Below, piece after piece: positions 7,391 through 16,800 of a stretch of DNA of 38,610 nt. The notes under the pieces are model-generated. The model searched no databases and had not been told where the DNA came from. It saw only the letters and a list, made by a program, of their open reading frames with translations. Position numbers and translations under genes: made by a program. Each line of letters starts with the position of its first letter. Positions within the stretch are counted from its first letter, which is position 1. The DNA comes from an uncultured Oscillospiraceae bacterium (GTDB taxonomy: Bacteria > Bacillota > Clostridia > Oscillospirales > Acutalibacteraceae), in assembly GCA_905198295.1 (NCBI GenBank), contig CAJKBW010000018.1, positions 1 to 38,610 on the forward strand, in the 5' to 3' direction.

Positions 7391-8491
7391 ATGTACAAAG
7401 AAGGCGAGATCCGCATCCCGTCGGGCTGTGCAATATCCGGCCTGTTCTCCCGCTCGGGCGCGCGGGTAGACGGCGGGCGGATCGTCCGCTCGATCGCCGT
7501 CATGCACGACCGGAGCAACGGGCTGGGCGGAGGCTTTGCCGGCTATGGGATATATCCTGAATATAAGGATTATTATGCTTTCCACGTCTTTTATGATGAC
7601 ACGGCCGCCAAACAGGAATGCGAAAAATTCCTGGAACGGCATTTCGATATCATCAATTTGTCAAAAATCCCTACCCGGAAGGTGCCGAGCATCACCGACG
7701 AGCCGCTGATCTGGCGGTATTTTGTCACTCCGCTGCCGCACAAGCTGTCCGACAGCCAGCTCGACGAGCGGGAATTCGTCGCACGCTGCGTCATCCGGGT
7801 CAACACGTATATTCCGGGCGCCTACATTTTCTCGAGCGGCAAAAACATGGGCGTATTCAAGGCGGTGGGCTATCCGGAGGATGTCGGCGTGTTCTATAAG
7901 CTGGACGAATACGCGGGCTACGGCTGGACAGCGCACGGGCGGTATCCGACCAATACCCCGGGATGGTGGGGCGGTGCGCATCCGTTTGCGCTGCTGGACG
8001 CCTCCATCGTGCATAACGGGGAAATTTCCTCCTACGACGCGAACCGCCGCTGGGTGGAAATGTACGGTTACAAGTGCACATTGCAGACCGATACGGAGGT
8101 CATCACCTATATTTTCGACTACCTCATGCGCAAACAGGGGCTGACGTTGGAAGAGGCGGCAAGCGTGGTCGCAGCACCGTTCTGGGATACCATCGCGCGG
8201 CAGTCTCCGGAAAAGCAGGCAGAGCTCACCTACCTGCGGGATACCTTTGCCCCGCTGCTGATTACCGGGCCGTTTTCCATCCTGCTGGCCTTCGACGGTG
8301 GAATGATGGCGCTCAACGACCGGCTGAAGCTGCGGTCGATGGTGGTGGCGGAAAAGGGCGATATGTTTTATGCCGCGAGCGAGGAATGCGCGATACGGGT
8401 CATCGAGCCGCAGCTCGACCGGATCCGGGCTCCCCGCGGCGGCGAGCCGGTGATCGTCCGGCTGCGGCAGCAGGAAGGGGAGGATGCATGA
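7391..8491 (+). CDS. Glutamate synthase, glutamine amidotransferase subunit
   Basis: This 366-residue protein is a stand-alone class II glutamine amidotransferase domain that would release ammonia from glutamine for glutamate synthase. The nucleophile is probably Cys13 in PSGCAISGLFS, which would need removal of a 12-residue propeptide. The typical central blocks follow: GYGWTAHGRYPTNTPGWWGG, then HNGEISSYDANRRWVE, then TDTEVITYIFDYL. ATG 7391 is chosen because GAGGGGG lies about 8 nt upstream and the family begins here; longer open frame upstream runs through the promoter and leader and is not coding. The gene overlaps the next one by 4 nt (ATGA), so the two are translationally coupled. Confidence 0.93.
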   Translation: MYKEGEIRIPSGCAISGLFSRSGARVDGGRIVRSIAVMHDRSNGLGGGFAGYGIYPEYKDYYAFHVFYDDTAAKQECEKFLERHFDIINLSKIPTRKVPSITDEPLIWRYFVTPLPHKLSDSQLDEREFVARCVIRVNTYIPGAYIFSSGKNMGVFKAVGYPEDVGVFYKLDEYAGYGWTAHGRYPTNTPGWWGGAHPFALLDASIVHNGEISSYDANRRWVEMYGYKCTLQTDTEVITYIFDYLMRKQGLTLEEAASVVAAPFWDTIARQSPEKQAELTYLRDTFAPLLITGPFSILLAFDGGMMALNDRLKLRSMVVAEKGDMFYAASEECAIRVIEPQLDRIRAPRGGEPVIVRLRQQEGEDA

Positions 8492-9996
8492 TGCCGGTCA
8501 ATTTTTTTGCCCCGGAATTTGAGGTCGTGCGGGACAACGCCCGCTGCACCGTCTGCCGGATCTGCGAGCGGCAGTGCGCCAACAGTGTGCATGCGTTCGA
8601 GCCCGAAACCGGCCGGATGACCGCCGACAACGCCCGGTGCGTGGCCTGCCACCGCTGCGTGGCGCTGTGTCCAGCTGGTGCGCTGAAAATCGTTAAATCT
8701 GACCACACCTTCCGTCCGAACGCCAACTGGACCGACGACAGCATCCAGCAGATCTACCGCCAGTCCGAAACCGGCGGCGTGCTGCTCTCCTCGATGGGGA
8801 CGCCGCAGGCTTATCCCGTCTACTGGGATAAGCTTTTGCTCAACGCTTCGCAGGTGACCAACCCGCCGATCGACCCGCTGCGCGAGCCGATGGAGACGCG
8901 GACTTACCTCGGCAAAAAGCCACAGCGCATCGAGCGGGACGAAAACGGCCGTATCTGCGACAACCGGACGCCGCGGCTGGAACTCAGCACCCCGATCCTG
9001 TTTTCCGCCATGAGCTACGGCTCGATCAGCTATAACGCGCACGCGGCGCTCGCCAAGGCGGCGCAGGCGCTCGGCATTTACTACAACACCGGCGAGGGCG
9101 GCCTGCATCCGGATTTCTACCCTTATGGCGCGAACACCATCGTGCAGGTGGCCTCCGGCCGTTTCGGCGTGCACCGGGATTATCTCGACGCCGGCGCCGC
9201 CATCGAGATCAAGATCGGCCAAGGCGCAAAGCCCGGCATCGGCGGGCATCTGCCGGGGGCCAAAATCGTCGCGGACGTGTCCCGTACACGCATGATTCCG
9301 GAAGGATCGGACGCGATATCCCCTGCCCCGCACCACGATATTTATTCGATTGAAGATCTCGGCCAGCTGGTGTACTCCCTCAAGGAGGCCACCGCCTACC
9401 GCAAGCCGGTGATCGTCAAGGTCGCGGCGGTGCACAACATCGCCGCCATTGCCAGCGGCATCGCCCGCAGCGGCGCGGATATCCTCGCGATCGACGGCTT
9501 CCGGGGCGGCACCGGAGCGGCGCCCACCCGCATTCGTGATAACATCGGCATTCCCATCGAGCTGGCTCTCGCCGCAGTGGATCAGCGGCTGCGGGAGGAG
9601 GGGATCCGCGGCGACATCGCTATCATCGCGGGCGGCAGCATCCGCTCGAGCGCGGATGTCGTCAAGGCGATTGCACTGGGGGCAGACGCGGTATACATCG
9701 GCACCGCTGCGCTGCTCGCGCTGGGCTGTCACCTGTGCCGCAGCTGCCATGCGGGAAAATGCAACTGGGGCATCGCCACCCAGCGGCCGGAGCTGGTCAA
9801 ACGGCTCGATCCCGAAGCGGGCGCCGAGCGGCTGGTCAATCTGGTCAGCGCCTGGACGCACGAAATCAAGGAAATGATGGGCGGTATGGGGATTAACTCC
9901 ATCGAGGCGCTGCGCGGCAACCGCCTGATGCTCCGGGGAATCGGTCTGACCGACCGGGAGCTTGCGGTGCTGGGCGTCCGGCATGCCGGCGAATGA
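8488..9996 (+). CDS. Glutamate synthase, FMN-binding subunit with ferredoxin domain
   Basis: This 502-residue protein combines 2-oxoglutarate with amidotransferase-derived ammonia to give glutamate. Residues 18-65 hold two CxxCxxCxxxC motifs (Cys20/23/26/30 and 51/54/57/61) for two 4Fe-4S clusters. The synthase barrel follows, with AMSYGSISYNAHAALAKAA, NTGEGGLHPDF, KIGQGAKPGIGGHLPG and DGFRGGTGAAPTRIRDN for FMN and substrate. The segment CHLCRSCHAGKC matches the 3Fe-4S site of glutamate synthases. This is the archaeal/clostridial split form, with domains otherwise fused in GltB encoded separately. No GltD-like NADPH subunit is encoded in the window, so electrons may come from ferredoxin (inference). 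Confidence 0.95.
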   Translation: MMPVNFFAPEFEVVRDNARCTVCRICERQCANSVHAFEPETGRMTADNARCVACHRCVALCPAGALKIVKSDHTFRPNANWTDDSIQQIYRQSETGGVLLSSMGTPQAYPVYWDKLLLNASQVTNPPIDPLREPMETRTYLGKKPQRIERDENGRICDNRTPRLELSTPILFSAMSYGSISYNAHAALAKAAQALGIYYNTGEGGLHPDFYPYGANTIVQVASGRFGVHRDYLDAGAAIEIKIGQGAKPGIGGHLPGAKIVADVSRTRMIPEGSDAISPAPHHDIYSIEDLGQLVYSLKEATAYRKPVIVKVAAVHNIAAIASGIARSGADILAIDGFRGGTGAAPTRIRDNIGIPIELALAAVDQRLREEGIRGDIAIIAGGSIRSSADVVKAIALGADAVYIGTAALLALGCHLCRSCHAGKCNWGIATQRPELVKRLDPEAGAERLVNLVSAWTHEIKEMMGGMGINSIEALRGNRLMLRGIGLTDRELAVLGVRHAGE

Positions 9997-10083
9997 GAAA
10001 ATGCTTGAAAGACAGCGGCGGAAACGGGTATATTGAAAAAGGGACTGCCCTTGCTCCGCCGCTCCAAAGGAAGGGGCGCGATC

Positions 10084-10812
10084 ATGGTTATTGACGCAAA
10101 CGGCCTGCATTTCCAGGCGCTCAACCGGCAGATCCGCGAGACGGCCGATGCGCAAATCGTCATCGAGCACTGCTGCGGACAGCGGTATATCGCCAGCGGC
10201 CTGTCCGGGAAAACGATCGATATTCACGGCATACCCGGCAACGCGCTGGGCGCCTATCTGGACAGCGGCCGCATCTTTGTGCACGGCAACGCGCAGGATG
10301 CCGTCGGGGATACGATGAACGACGGCGAAATCTGCATCGACGGCATGGCGGGCGACGCGGCCGGCTATGCGATGCGGGGCGGCCGCATCCTCATCCGCGG
10401 CGACGTCGGCTACCGCGCCGGCATCCACATGAAGGCGTACCGGGACAAGCAGCCGGTGATGGTTATCGGCGGCGAGGCCGGCAGCTTTCTGGGGGAATAT
10501 CAGGCGGGCGGGACCATCGTGGTGCTCGGGCTGCACACCCCCGCCGGCCGCGCACCGGTGGGCAACTTTTGCGGCATGGGGATGCACGGCGGAAAAATCG
10601 TGCTGCGCTCCGCCGCCATGCCGGTGGATTTTTCCGAGCGGCTGCTCTCCCGGCGGGCGGAAGAAAAGGATCTGGCGGAACTCCGTCCCGCCCTCGACGC
10701 CTTCTGCGCGGCGTTCCGTGAGGATCCGGGCAGCATCATAAAGGCGGATTTTACCATCCTTACCCCCGACAGCCGCAATCCCTACAAGCAGCTTTACGCG
10801 GCAGAACAATAA
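10084..10812 (+). CDS. Glutamate synthase, GXGXG-domain subunit
   Basis: This 242-residue protein consists of the GXGXG right-handed beta-helix found at the C-terminus of GltB. Repeats include GNALGAYLDSGRIFVHGNAQDAVGDTMNDG, GMAGDAAGYAMRGG and GGEAGSFLGEYQAGG. In whole GltB this domain supports the ammonia tunnel between the amidotransferase and synthase sites, so it should be the third part of the enzyme. ATG 10084 has AAAGGAAGGGG upstream. An 87-nt gap separates it from the FMN subunit and contains a 9-bp stem (10014-10022 with 10055-10063) that may tune expression. A GS-like gene follows after 18 nt. Confidence 0.92.
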   Translation: MVIDANGLHFQALNRQIRETADAQIVIEHCCGQRYIASGLSGKTIDIHGIPGNALGAYLDSGRIFVHGNAQDAVGDTMNDGEICIDGMAGDAAGYAMRGGRILIRGDVGYRAGIHMKAYRDKQPVMVIGGEAGSFLGEYQAGGTIVVLGLHTPAGRAPVGNFCGMGMHGGKIVLRSAAMPVDFSERLLSRRAEEKDLAELRPALDAFCAAFREDPGSIIKADFTILTPDSRNPYKQLYAAEQ

Positions 10813-10830
10813 CCGGAAGGAGACGGTATC

Positions 10831-12138
10831 ATGGATGCAACCACCACCGAAATCCTCAGTTTAGTCAGAGAGGAGGACGTCAAGTTCATCCGTCTGGCCT
10901 ACTGCGACCTGTACGGCATCCAGAAAAATATGGCCATCATGGCCTCTCAGCTGCCGCGCGCCTTCGCGCAGGGCATCCCTTTCGACGCCTCGGCGGCCGC
11001 AGGGTTCTCGACCCCGGAGCATACCGATCTCTTCCTGGTGCCGGACGGCTCCACCGTCTCCATCCTGCCGTGGCGCCCGGTTCATGAACGGGTGATGCGG
11101 ATGATGTGCGACATCAAAAACCCCGACGGCACCGATTTTTCCGATTATACCCGCAACCTGCTCAAGACCGCGATCGCGCGGGCGGCCGCCTGCGGCTATA
11201 TCGTCAACGTGAGCACCGAGTGCGAGTTCTACCTGTTCAAAACCGACGCGGCCGGCGAGCCGACGATGACCCCGCACGACCGCGGCGGCTTCGACGATAT
11301 CGCCCCGCTGGATAAGGGGGAAAACATCCGCCGGGAGATCTGCCTCGCCCTCGAGGAGATGGGGCTGCGGCCGGAATGCTCCCACCACGAGCGCGGCCCC
11401 GGCCAGCATGAGGTGGATTTCCGATACGCAGACGCGCTGAGTGCGGCGGATAATTTCATCACCTTCAAAATGGCGGTCAAGGCAATCGCCGCACAAAACG
11501 GCCTGTTCGCCTCCTTTATGCCCAAGCCGCTCGCCGACTGCGACGGCAACGGCCTGCACATCAACCTGTCGCTTTCGCAGGGCGGCAGGAATCTGTTTCG
11601 GCGCGGAGACAGCCATTCGCCGGTGGCCGAAAGCTTCATCGCCGGCATCCTCTCCCGCGCCGCGGACATGACCGCCCTGCTCAACCCCATCCCGAACTCG
11701 TACAGCCGGCTGGGCCGCTTCGACGCGCCGCGGTACGTCACCTGGTCCTACCAGAACCGCGCGCAGCTCATCCGCATCCCGCCTTCGGACGACGACCATG
11801 TGCGCATGGAACTGTGCTCGGCGGACGCCGCCGTCAACCCGTATCTCGCGTTTGCGCTACTCATCCACGCGGGACTGGACGGCATCGAAAACGGCGAAAC
11901 GCTCGCCCCGCCCTGCTGCCGGGACCTGACCACCGGCGCGGACAGCGGAATCGAGCGGCTGCCGGAAACGCTGGACGCCGCGCTCGACCGGCTGGAGAAA
12001 AGCGAATTCATCCGCCGGGTCGTGCCTGCCTCCCTGCTCGGCCGCTTTCTGGCCGACAAGCGTGAGGAATGCCGGCAGACCGCCCGCGCCGCCGACCCGC
12101 ACGCCCATGCGCTTGCCCGTTATTTTGAAGCGCTGTAA
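10831..12138 (+). CDS. Glutamine synthetase-like protein, GSI type
   Basis: This 435-residue protein has the GSI fold: a beta-grasp N-terminal domain (about residues 15-100), then the catalytic domain. Kept motifs are TECEFYLF, HHERGPGQHEVDFRYADAL (metal and ammonium site), GNGLHINLS (catalytic His) and YQNRAQLIRIP (ATP-side Arg). Two glutamate-binding positions differ from the usual GSI pattern. The flap Glu is Asp298 (RFDAP). The Arg of the usual R-[IM]-E-x-R-S-x-D motif is Cys329 (RMELCSAD). It may be a working GS, a gamma-glutamyl ligase with another substrate, or a regulatory paralogue. GGAAGGAG precedes the ATG. It sits in the glutamate synthase operon next to the ANTAR gene and is a second GS besides glnN. 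Confidence 0.88.
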   Translation: MDATTTEILSLVREEDVKFIRLAYCDLYGIQKNMAIMASQLPRAFAQGIPFDASAAAGFSTPEHTDLFLVPDGSTVSILPWRPVHERVMRMMCDIKNPDGTDFSDYTRNLLKTAIARAAACGYIVNVSTECEFYLFKTDAAGEPTMTPHDRGGFDDIAPLDKGENIRREICLALEEMGLRPECSHHERGPGQHEVDFRYADALSAADNFITFKMAVKAIAAQNGLFASFMPKPLADCDGNGLHINLSLSQGGRNLFRRGDSHSPVAESFIAGILSRAADMTALLNPIPNSYSRLGRFDAPRYVTWSYQNRAQLIRIPPSDDDHVRMELCSADAAVNPYLAFALLIHAGLDGIENGETLAPPCCRDLTTGADSGIERLPETLDAALDRLEKSEFIRRVVPASLLGRFLADKREECRQTARAADPHAHALARYFEAL

Positions 12139-12162
12139 GCGCCCGGAAAAGGAGGAGAACCT

Positions 12163-12729
12163 ATGGCACAGGTGCTGCTGGCCGCCGGCAACCCGAAAGC
12201 ACAGGCGGCGTTTGCCACCCTGCTGGACGATATGGGCTGCACCCCGATTGTGCGCGCCGTGTCCGGGAAGGAAGCCCTGCGCGTATTGCAGGAGGAGAGC
12301 TTCTCTCTGGTGCTGATCGTCACGCCGCTGACCGATGGCAGCGGCGCCGAGGCGGCCCTGCGGGCGACACAGACCACTGCCGGCGTCCTCTTTGTATGCA
12401 CGCCCGAGGGCTACGGCGCCGCGTGCGCCCGCCTGCAGGAGAGCGGCGTGTTTGTGTTCTCGACCGACATGGGACGGCGACTGTTTGAAAACGCGGTACG
12501 GCTGATGACCGCGGTGCATATCCGGCTCGCCGGCGCGGCCCCGCAGGCCGAACGCATGCAGCAGAAGCTGCAGGACATCCGCATCATCGACAAGGCCAAA
12601 TGTCTCCTCATCCAGTACAGCGGCCTGACCGAGGAGGAGGCGCACCGCTACGTGGAAAAGCAGGCGATGGACCGGCGGCTGTCCCGCCGCCGCGTCGCGG
12701 AGGAAATTCTCGAGCAGTACGGCGGCTGA
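12163..12729 (+). CDS. ANTAR-domain regulator with degenerate receiver
   Basis: This is a 188-residue RNA-binding antiterminator. Residues 1-115 have a response-regulator fold but lack its chemistry. The acidic pair after strand 1 is absent (LLAAGNPK). The phosphoacceptor position after strand 3 appears to be Val53 (LVLIVTPLTDG), and the conserved Lys near strand 5 is not evident. Residues 125-188 form a coiled-coil plus ANTAR three-helix domain (IIDKAKCLLIQYSGL, EEEAHRYVEKQAMDRRLSRRRVAEEIL). ANTAR proteins bind hairpins with six-base loops and prevent termination, and three such leaders lie in this window. AAGGAGG is 7 nt upstream. No sensor kinase is nearby. The activating signal is not apparent from sequence. 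Confidence 0.93.
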   Translation: MAQVLLAAGNPKAQAAFATLLDDMGCTPIVRAVSGKEALRVLQEESFSLVLIVTPLTDGSGAEAALRATQTTAGVLFVCTPEGYGAACARLQESGVFVFSTDMGRRLFENAVRLMTAVHIRLAGAAPQAERMQQKLQDIRIIDKAKCLLIQYSGLTEEEAHRYVEKQAMDRRLSRRRVAEEILEQYGG

Positions 12730-12799
12730 TCCGCCGCCGAAATCGTGTCGTGTTCGAGCCTGCTTATCTTATTCATACCCCCGAAAGGAATGATTTGGC

Positions 12800-13888
12800 A
12801 TGACCAAACAAATGGTAACCATCCGGCTGCAAAACGGCGAGGTGCTGCAGGGATATTCCTTTGGCGCACCGCTGGACGAGACAGTTGGTGAGGTGGTGTT
12901 CACCACCGCAATGACCGGCTATCTCGAAACGCTGTCCGACCCCAGCTATTACGGGCAGATCGTGGTGCAGACCTTCCCGCTCATCGGCAACTACGGCGTG
13001 ATTCCCGCCGACCTCGAAAGCCGCCGGCTGTGGCCGAAGGCCTATATTGTCCGTGAATGGTGTCACTGTCCCTCCAATTTCCGCAGCGAAGGGGGCCTTG
13101 ACACCTTTTTTAAAGCTAAAGGCCTGCCGGGTGTATACGGCGTGGACACCCGCCGCCTCACCCGGATCATCCGGGAGCACGGCACCATGAACGCCCTGCT
13201 GACCGCCGGACCGGCGCCCGCCGGCGAAGACAGCCTGCGGGCGCTGCGCGGCTACCGGGTACATGACGCCCTCGCCGGGGTGACCCGGACGGTTCCCGAA
13301 ATTTTCGACGTCCCCGGCGCCGTGCGGCACGTGGTACTGTGGGATTTCGGCAGCAAGCAGAACATCATCCGGGAACTGAACAAACGCGGCTGCCGGGTGA
13401 CGGCGGTGCCGGCGGGCACGACAGCGCAGGCAATCCTCGCGCTGCGCCCGGACGGGATCATGCTCTCGAACGGCCCCGGCGACCCAGCGGAGAACACCGC
13501 CGTCATCGGGGAACTGCGCCGGGTCAGCGAAGCGGGCGTACCGCTGTTCGGCATCTGCCTCGGGCATCAGCTGCTTGCCTTAGCGCGCGGCGGCAAAACC
13601 GAAAAGCTGCGCTACGGCCACCGCGGCGCCAATCAGCCGGTCCGGGACACTGCGTCCGGACGAGTATACATCACCAGCCAGAACCACGGCTACGCGGTGT
13701 GCACCAACGCCCTGCCGGACGGAGCCGACATCCGCTTTGAAAATCTCAACGACGGGACCTGCGAGGGCATCGATTACCGGGACATCCCGGCCTTTTCGGT
13801 ACAGTTTCATCCGGAAGCCTGCGGCGGTCCGCTGGACACCCGGTTTTTATTCGACCGGTTCATCGACAATATGGAAAGGAAGGGCTGA
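12800..13888 (+). CDS. carA: Carbamoyl-phosphate synthase small subunit
   Basis: This 362-residue protein hydrolyses glutamine and passes ammonia to CarB. The N-terminal CarA domain covers about residues 1-140 (GEVVFTTAMTGYLETLSDPSY, GLPGVYGVDTRRLTRIIREHG). The C-terminal class I amidotransferase has SNGPGDP, nucleophile Cys253 in FGICLGHQ, and the His337/Glu339 pair in FHPEA. AAAGGA lies upstream of ATG 12800. It is 70 nt after the ANTAR gene with no obvious promoter between, and 3 nt ahead of carB-dapF. It supplies carbamoyl phosphate for pyrimidines and arginine. Confidence 0.97.
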   Translation: MTKQMVTIRLQNGEVLQGYSFGAPLDETVGEVVFTTAMTGYLETLSDPSYYGQIVVQTFPLIGNYGVIPADLESRRLWPKAYIVREWCHCPSNFRSEGGLDTFFKAKGLPGVYGVDTRRLTRIIREHGTMNALLTAGPAPAGEDSLRALRGYRVHDALAGVTRTVPEIFDVPGAVRHVVLWDFGSKQNIIRELNKRGCRVTAVPAGTTAQAILALRPDGIMLSNGPGDPAENTAVIGELRRVSEAGVPLFGICLGHQLLALARGGKTEKLRYGHRGANQPVRDTASGRVYITSQNHGYAVCTNALPDGADIRFENLNDGTCEGIDYRDIPAFSVQFHPEACGGPLDTRFLFDRFIDNMERKG

Positions 13889-13891
13889 ATT

Positions 13892-16800
13892 ATGCCGTTA
13901 AATCCTCAGCTGCACAAGGTTCTGGTAATCGGCTCCGGGCCGATTGTCATCGGGCAGGCGGCAGAATTTGACTATGCCGGCACCCAGGCTTGCCGCGCGC
14001 TCCGGGAAGAGGGGCTGGAGGTGGTGCTGATCAACTCCAACCCCGCCACCATCATGACCGACGGGGCGATGGCCGATCACGTATACATTGAGCCGCTCAC
14101 CCTTGAGACGGTACGGCGGATCATTCAGAAGGAAAAGCCGGACGGCCTGCTGTCCACGCTGGGCGGTCAGACCGGACTGACCCTGTCGATGCAGCTCGCC
14201 CGGGAGGGTTTTTTGGCGGAAAACGGGGTGACGCTGCTCGGCGCCAACCTTGATGCCATCGACAAGGCCGAGGACCGGCAGATGTTCAAGGACACGATGG
14301 AGGCTATCGGCGAGCCGGTAATCCCCTCCGCGGTGGTGCAGACGGTGGAGGATGCGCTGGCCTTTGCGGAGGACGTCGGCTATCCGGTGATCGTGCGGCC
14401 GGCCTTCACCCTCGGCGGATCGGGCGGCGGCATCGCGGACGACGCGCACGCGCTGCGCGAGATCGCAGCCGCCGGACTACGGCTTTCCCCTATCACCCAG
14501 ATCCTGGTGGAAAAAGGGATCGCGGGCTGGAAGGAAATCGAGTTCGAGGTCATGCGCGACGGCGCGGGCAACGCCATCACCGTGTGCTCGATGGAAAACT
14601 TCGATCCCGTCGGAGTGCACACCGGCGACTCCATCGTTATCGCACCGGCTGTTACCCTCGCGGACAGGGAATACCAGATGCTGCGCTCGGCGGCTCTGCA
14701 CATCATCGAAGCGATGGGCATCGAGGGCGGCTGCAACTGCCAGTTCGCGCTGCATCCGGAAAGCTTCGACTACGCGGTCATCGAGGTCAATCCCCGCGTA
14801 TCCCGCTCCTCCGCGCTCGCCTCCAAGGCGACCGGCTACCCGATTGCGCGGGTAGCCGCAAAAATCGCCATCGGCTTCACCCTCGACGAGATCCGTAACG
14901 AGGTCACCGGCAAAACCCGCGCCTGTTTTGAACCTGCCCTCGACTACGTGGTGGTCAAGCTGCCCAAGTGGCCGTTCGACAAGTTCGTGTACGCCCGCCG
15001 CCGCCTCGGCACCCAGATGAAAGCAACCGGCGAGGTGATGGCGATCGGGCAAAGCTTTGAGCAGGCGCTCATGAAAGCAGTGCGCGGCGCGGAAATCGGC
15101 TGCGCATCGCTGGAATTGCCGCACATTCGGGCGCTCGAAGACGGCGCGCTGCTCGACAAAATCGATGAGCAGGACGACGAGCGGCTGTTCGCGGTGTACG
15201 AGACGCTGCGCCGCGGCATATCGGTAGACGCACTGTATGCGCGTACGAAAATCGACCGCTGGTTCCTGCACAAGCTGCTGCACTTGGCCGATCTTGAGCG
15301 GCAGGCGGCGGCCGGGCCGATCGGAGAAGCGCTGTACCGCGAGCTGAAAACCTACGGCTTCCCGGACAAGGTGCTGGAGACTTTAAGCGGCGCGCCGCTG
15401 CCCGCGCATCGGCCGGCGTCCTATAAAATGGTGGACACCTGCGGGGCGGAATTTGCCGCCGAAACGCCGTATTTTTACGCCTGCTGCGACGAGGAGGACG
15501 AGGCGGCTCCCTTCATCCGCGAACACGCGCACGGGAAGGAGGCGGTGATCGTCTTCGGCTCCGGCCCGATCCGCATAGGCCAGGGCATTGAATTCGACTA
15601 CGCGAGCGTGCACTGCGTCTGGGCTTTACAGAAGGCGGGCTATGCCGTGGTAATCGTCAACAACAACCCCGAAACGGTGTCCACCGATTTCAACACCGCC
15701 GACCGGCTGTATTTTGAGCCGCTGACGCCGGAGGACGTGCTGGACATCATCCGGGTGGAGAAACCGGTCGGTGCGGTGGTGGCCTTCGGCGGGCAGACGG
15801 CGATCAAGCTGACCAAATGCCTGACCGAAAACGGCGTGCCGATCCTGGGCACCCCGGCGGACAGCATCGACGCCGCCGAAGACCGCGGCCGGTTCGATGC
15901 ACTGCTCGAATCCCTCGGCATCCGGCGCCCGCAGGGCGATACCGTTTTCACCGAGGAGCAGGCGCTCGAAACCGCGAACCGGCTGGGATATCCGGTGCTC
16001 ATGCGGCCGTCCTACGTGCTGGGCGGGCAGAACATGATCATCGCCCATTCGGACGCGGATATCCGGGAATACATGCAGATCATCCTCTCCCACACAACGG
16101 AAAACGCCGTGCTCATCGACAAATACCTGATGGGCACCGAGCTGGAGGTAGACGCGATCTGCGACGGCGAGGACGTGCTGATCCCCGGCATCATGGAGCA
16201 CATCGAGCGGGCCGGGGTGCATTCGGGCGATTCCATCGCGGTATATCCGGCCTGGAACGTCAGCCCGAAGCAGCGCGAGCAGCTGATCGATTACACGGCA
16301 CAAATGGCAAAGGCACTGCACACAAAAGGCCTGATCAACGTACAGTATGTGATCTACGAGGGCGGCATCTACGTCATCGAGGTCAATCCCCGCTCCTCGC
16401 GCACCGTGCCGTACATCAGCAAGGTGACCGGGGTACCGATGGTGGAGCTGGCCACCCGGGTGATGTGCGGGGAGAAGCTGCGGGAGCTGGGGTACGGCAC
16501 CGGGCTGTACCCGCAGCCGCCGTACTGGGCGGTGAAGGTACCGGTATTCAGCTTTGAGAAGCTGACCGACGTGGACGTGCAGCTCGGGCCGGAGATGAAA
16601 TCCACCGGCGAGGTGCTCGGCATCGCAGGCACCCTCGAGGAAGCGCTGTACAAAGGGCTGGTCGCCGCGGGATACGAAATGAAAAAGCGCGGCGGCGTGC
16701 TGGTGACGGTGCGGGATACCGACAAGGCGGAGACGGTCGGGGTGATCCGTCAGTTCGCCGACCTCGGCTTCACGCTGTACGCCACCGCCGGCACCGCCGC

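Noticed and set aside
8368..10809. Long minus-strand open frame across the glutamate synthase genes
   Set aside because: Low-complexity composition rich in His/Ala/Gly, no recognisable domain, and directly antisense to conserved subunits.
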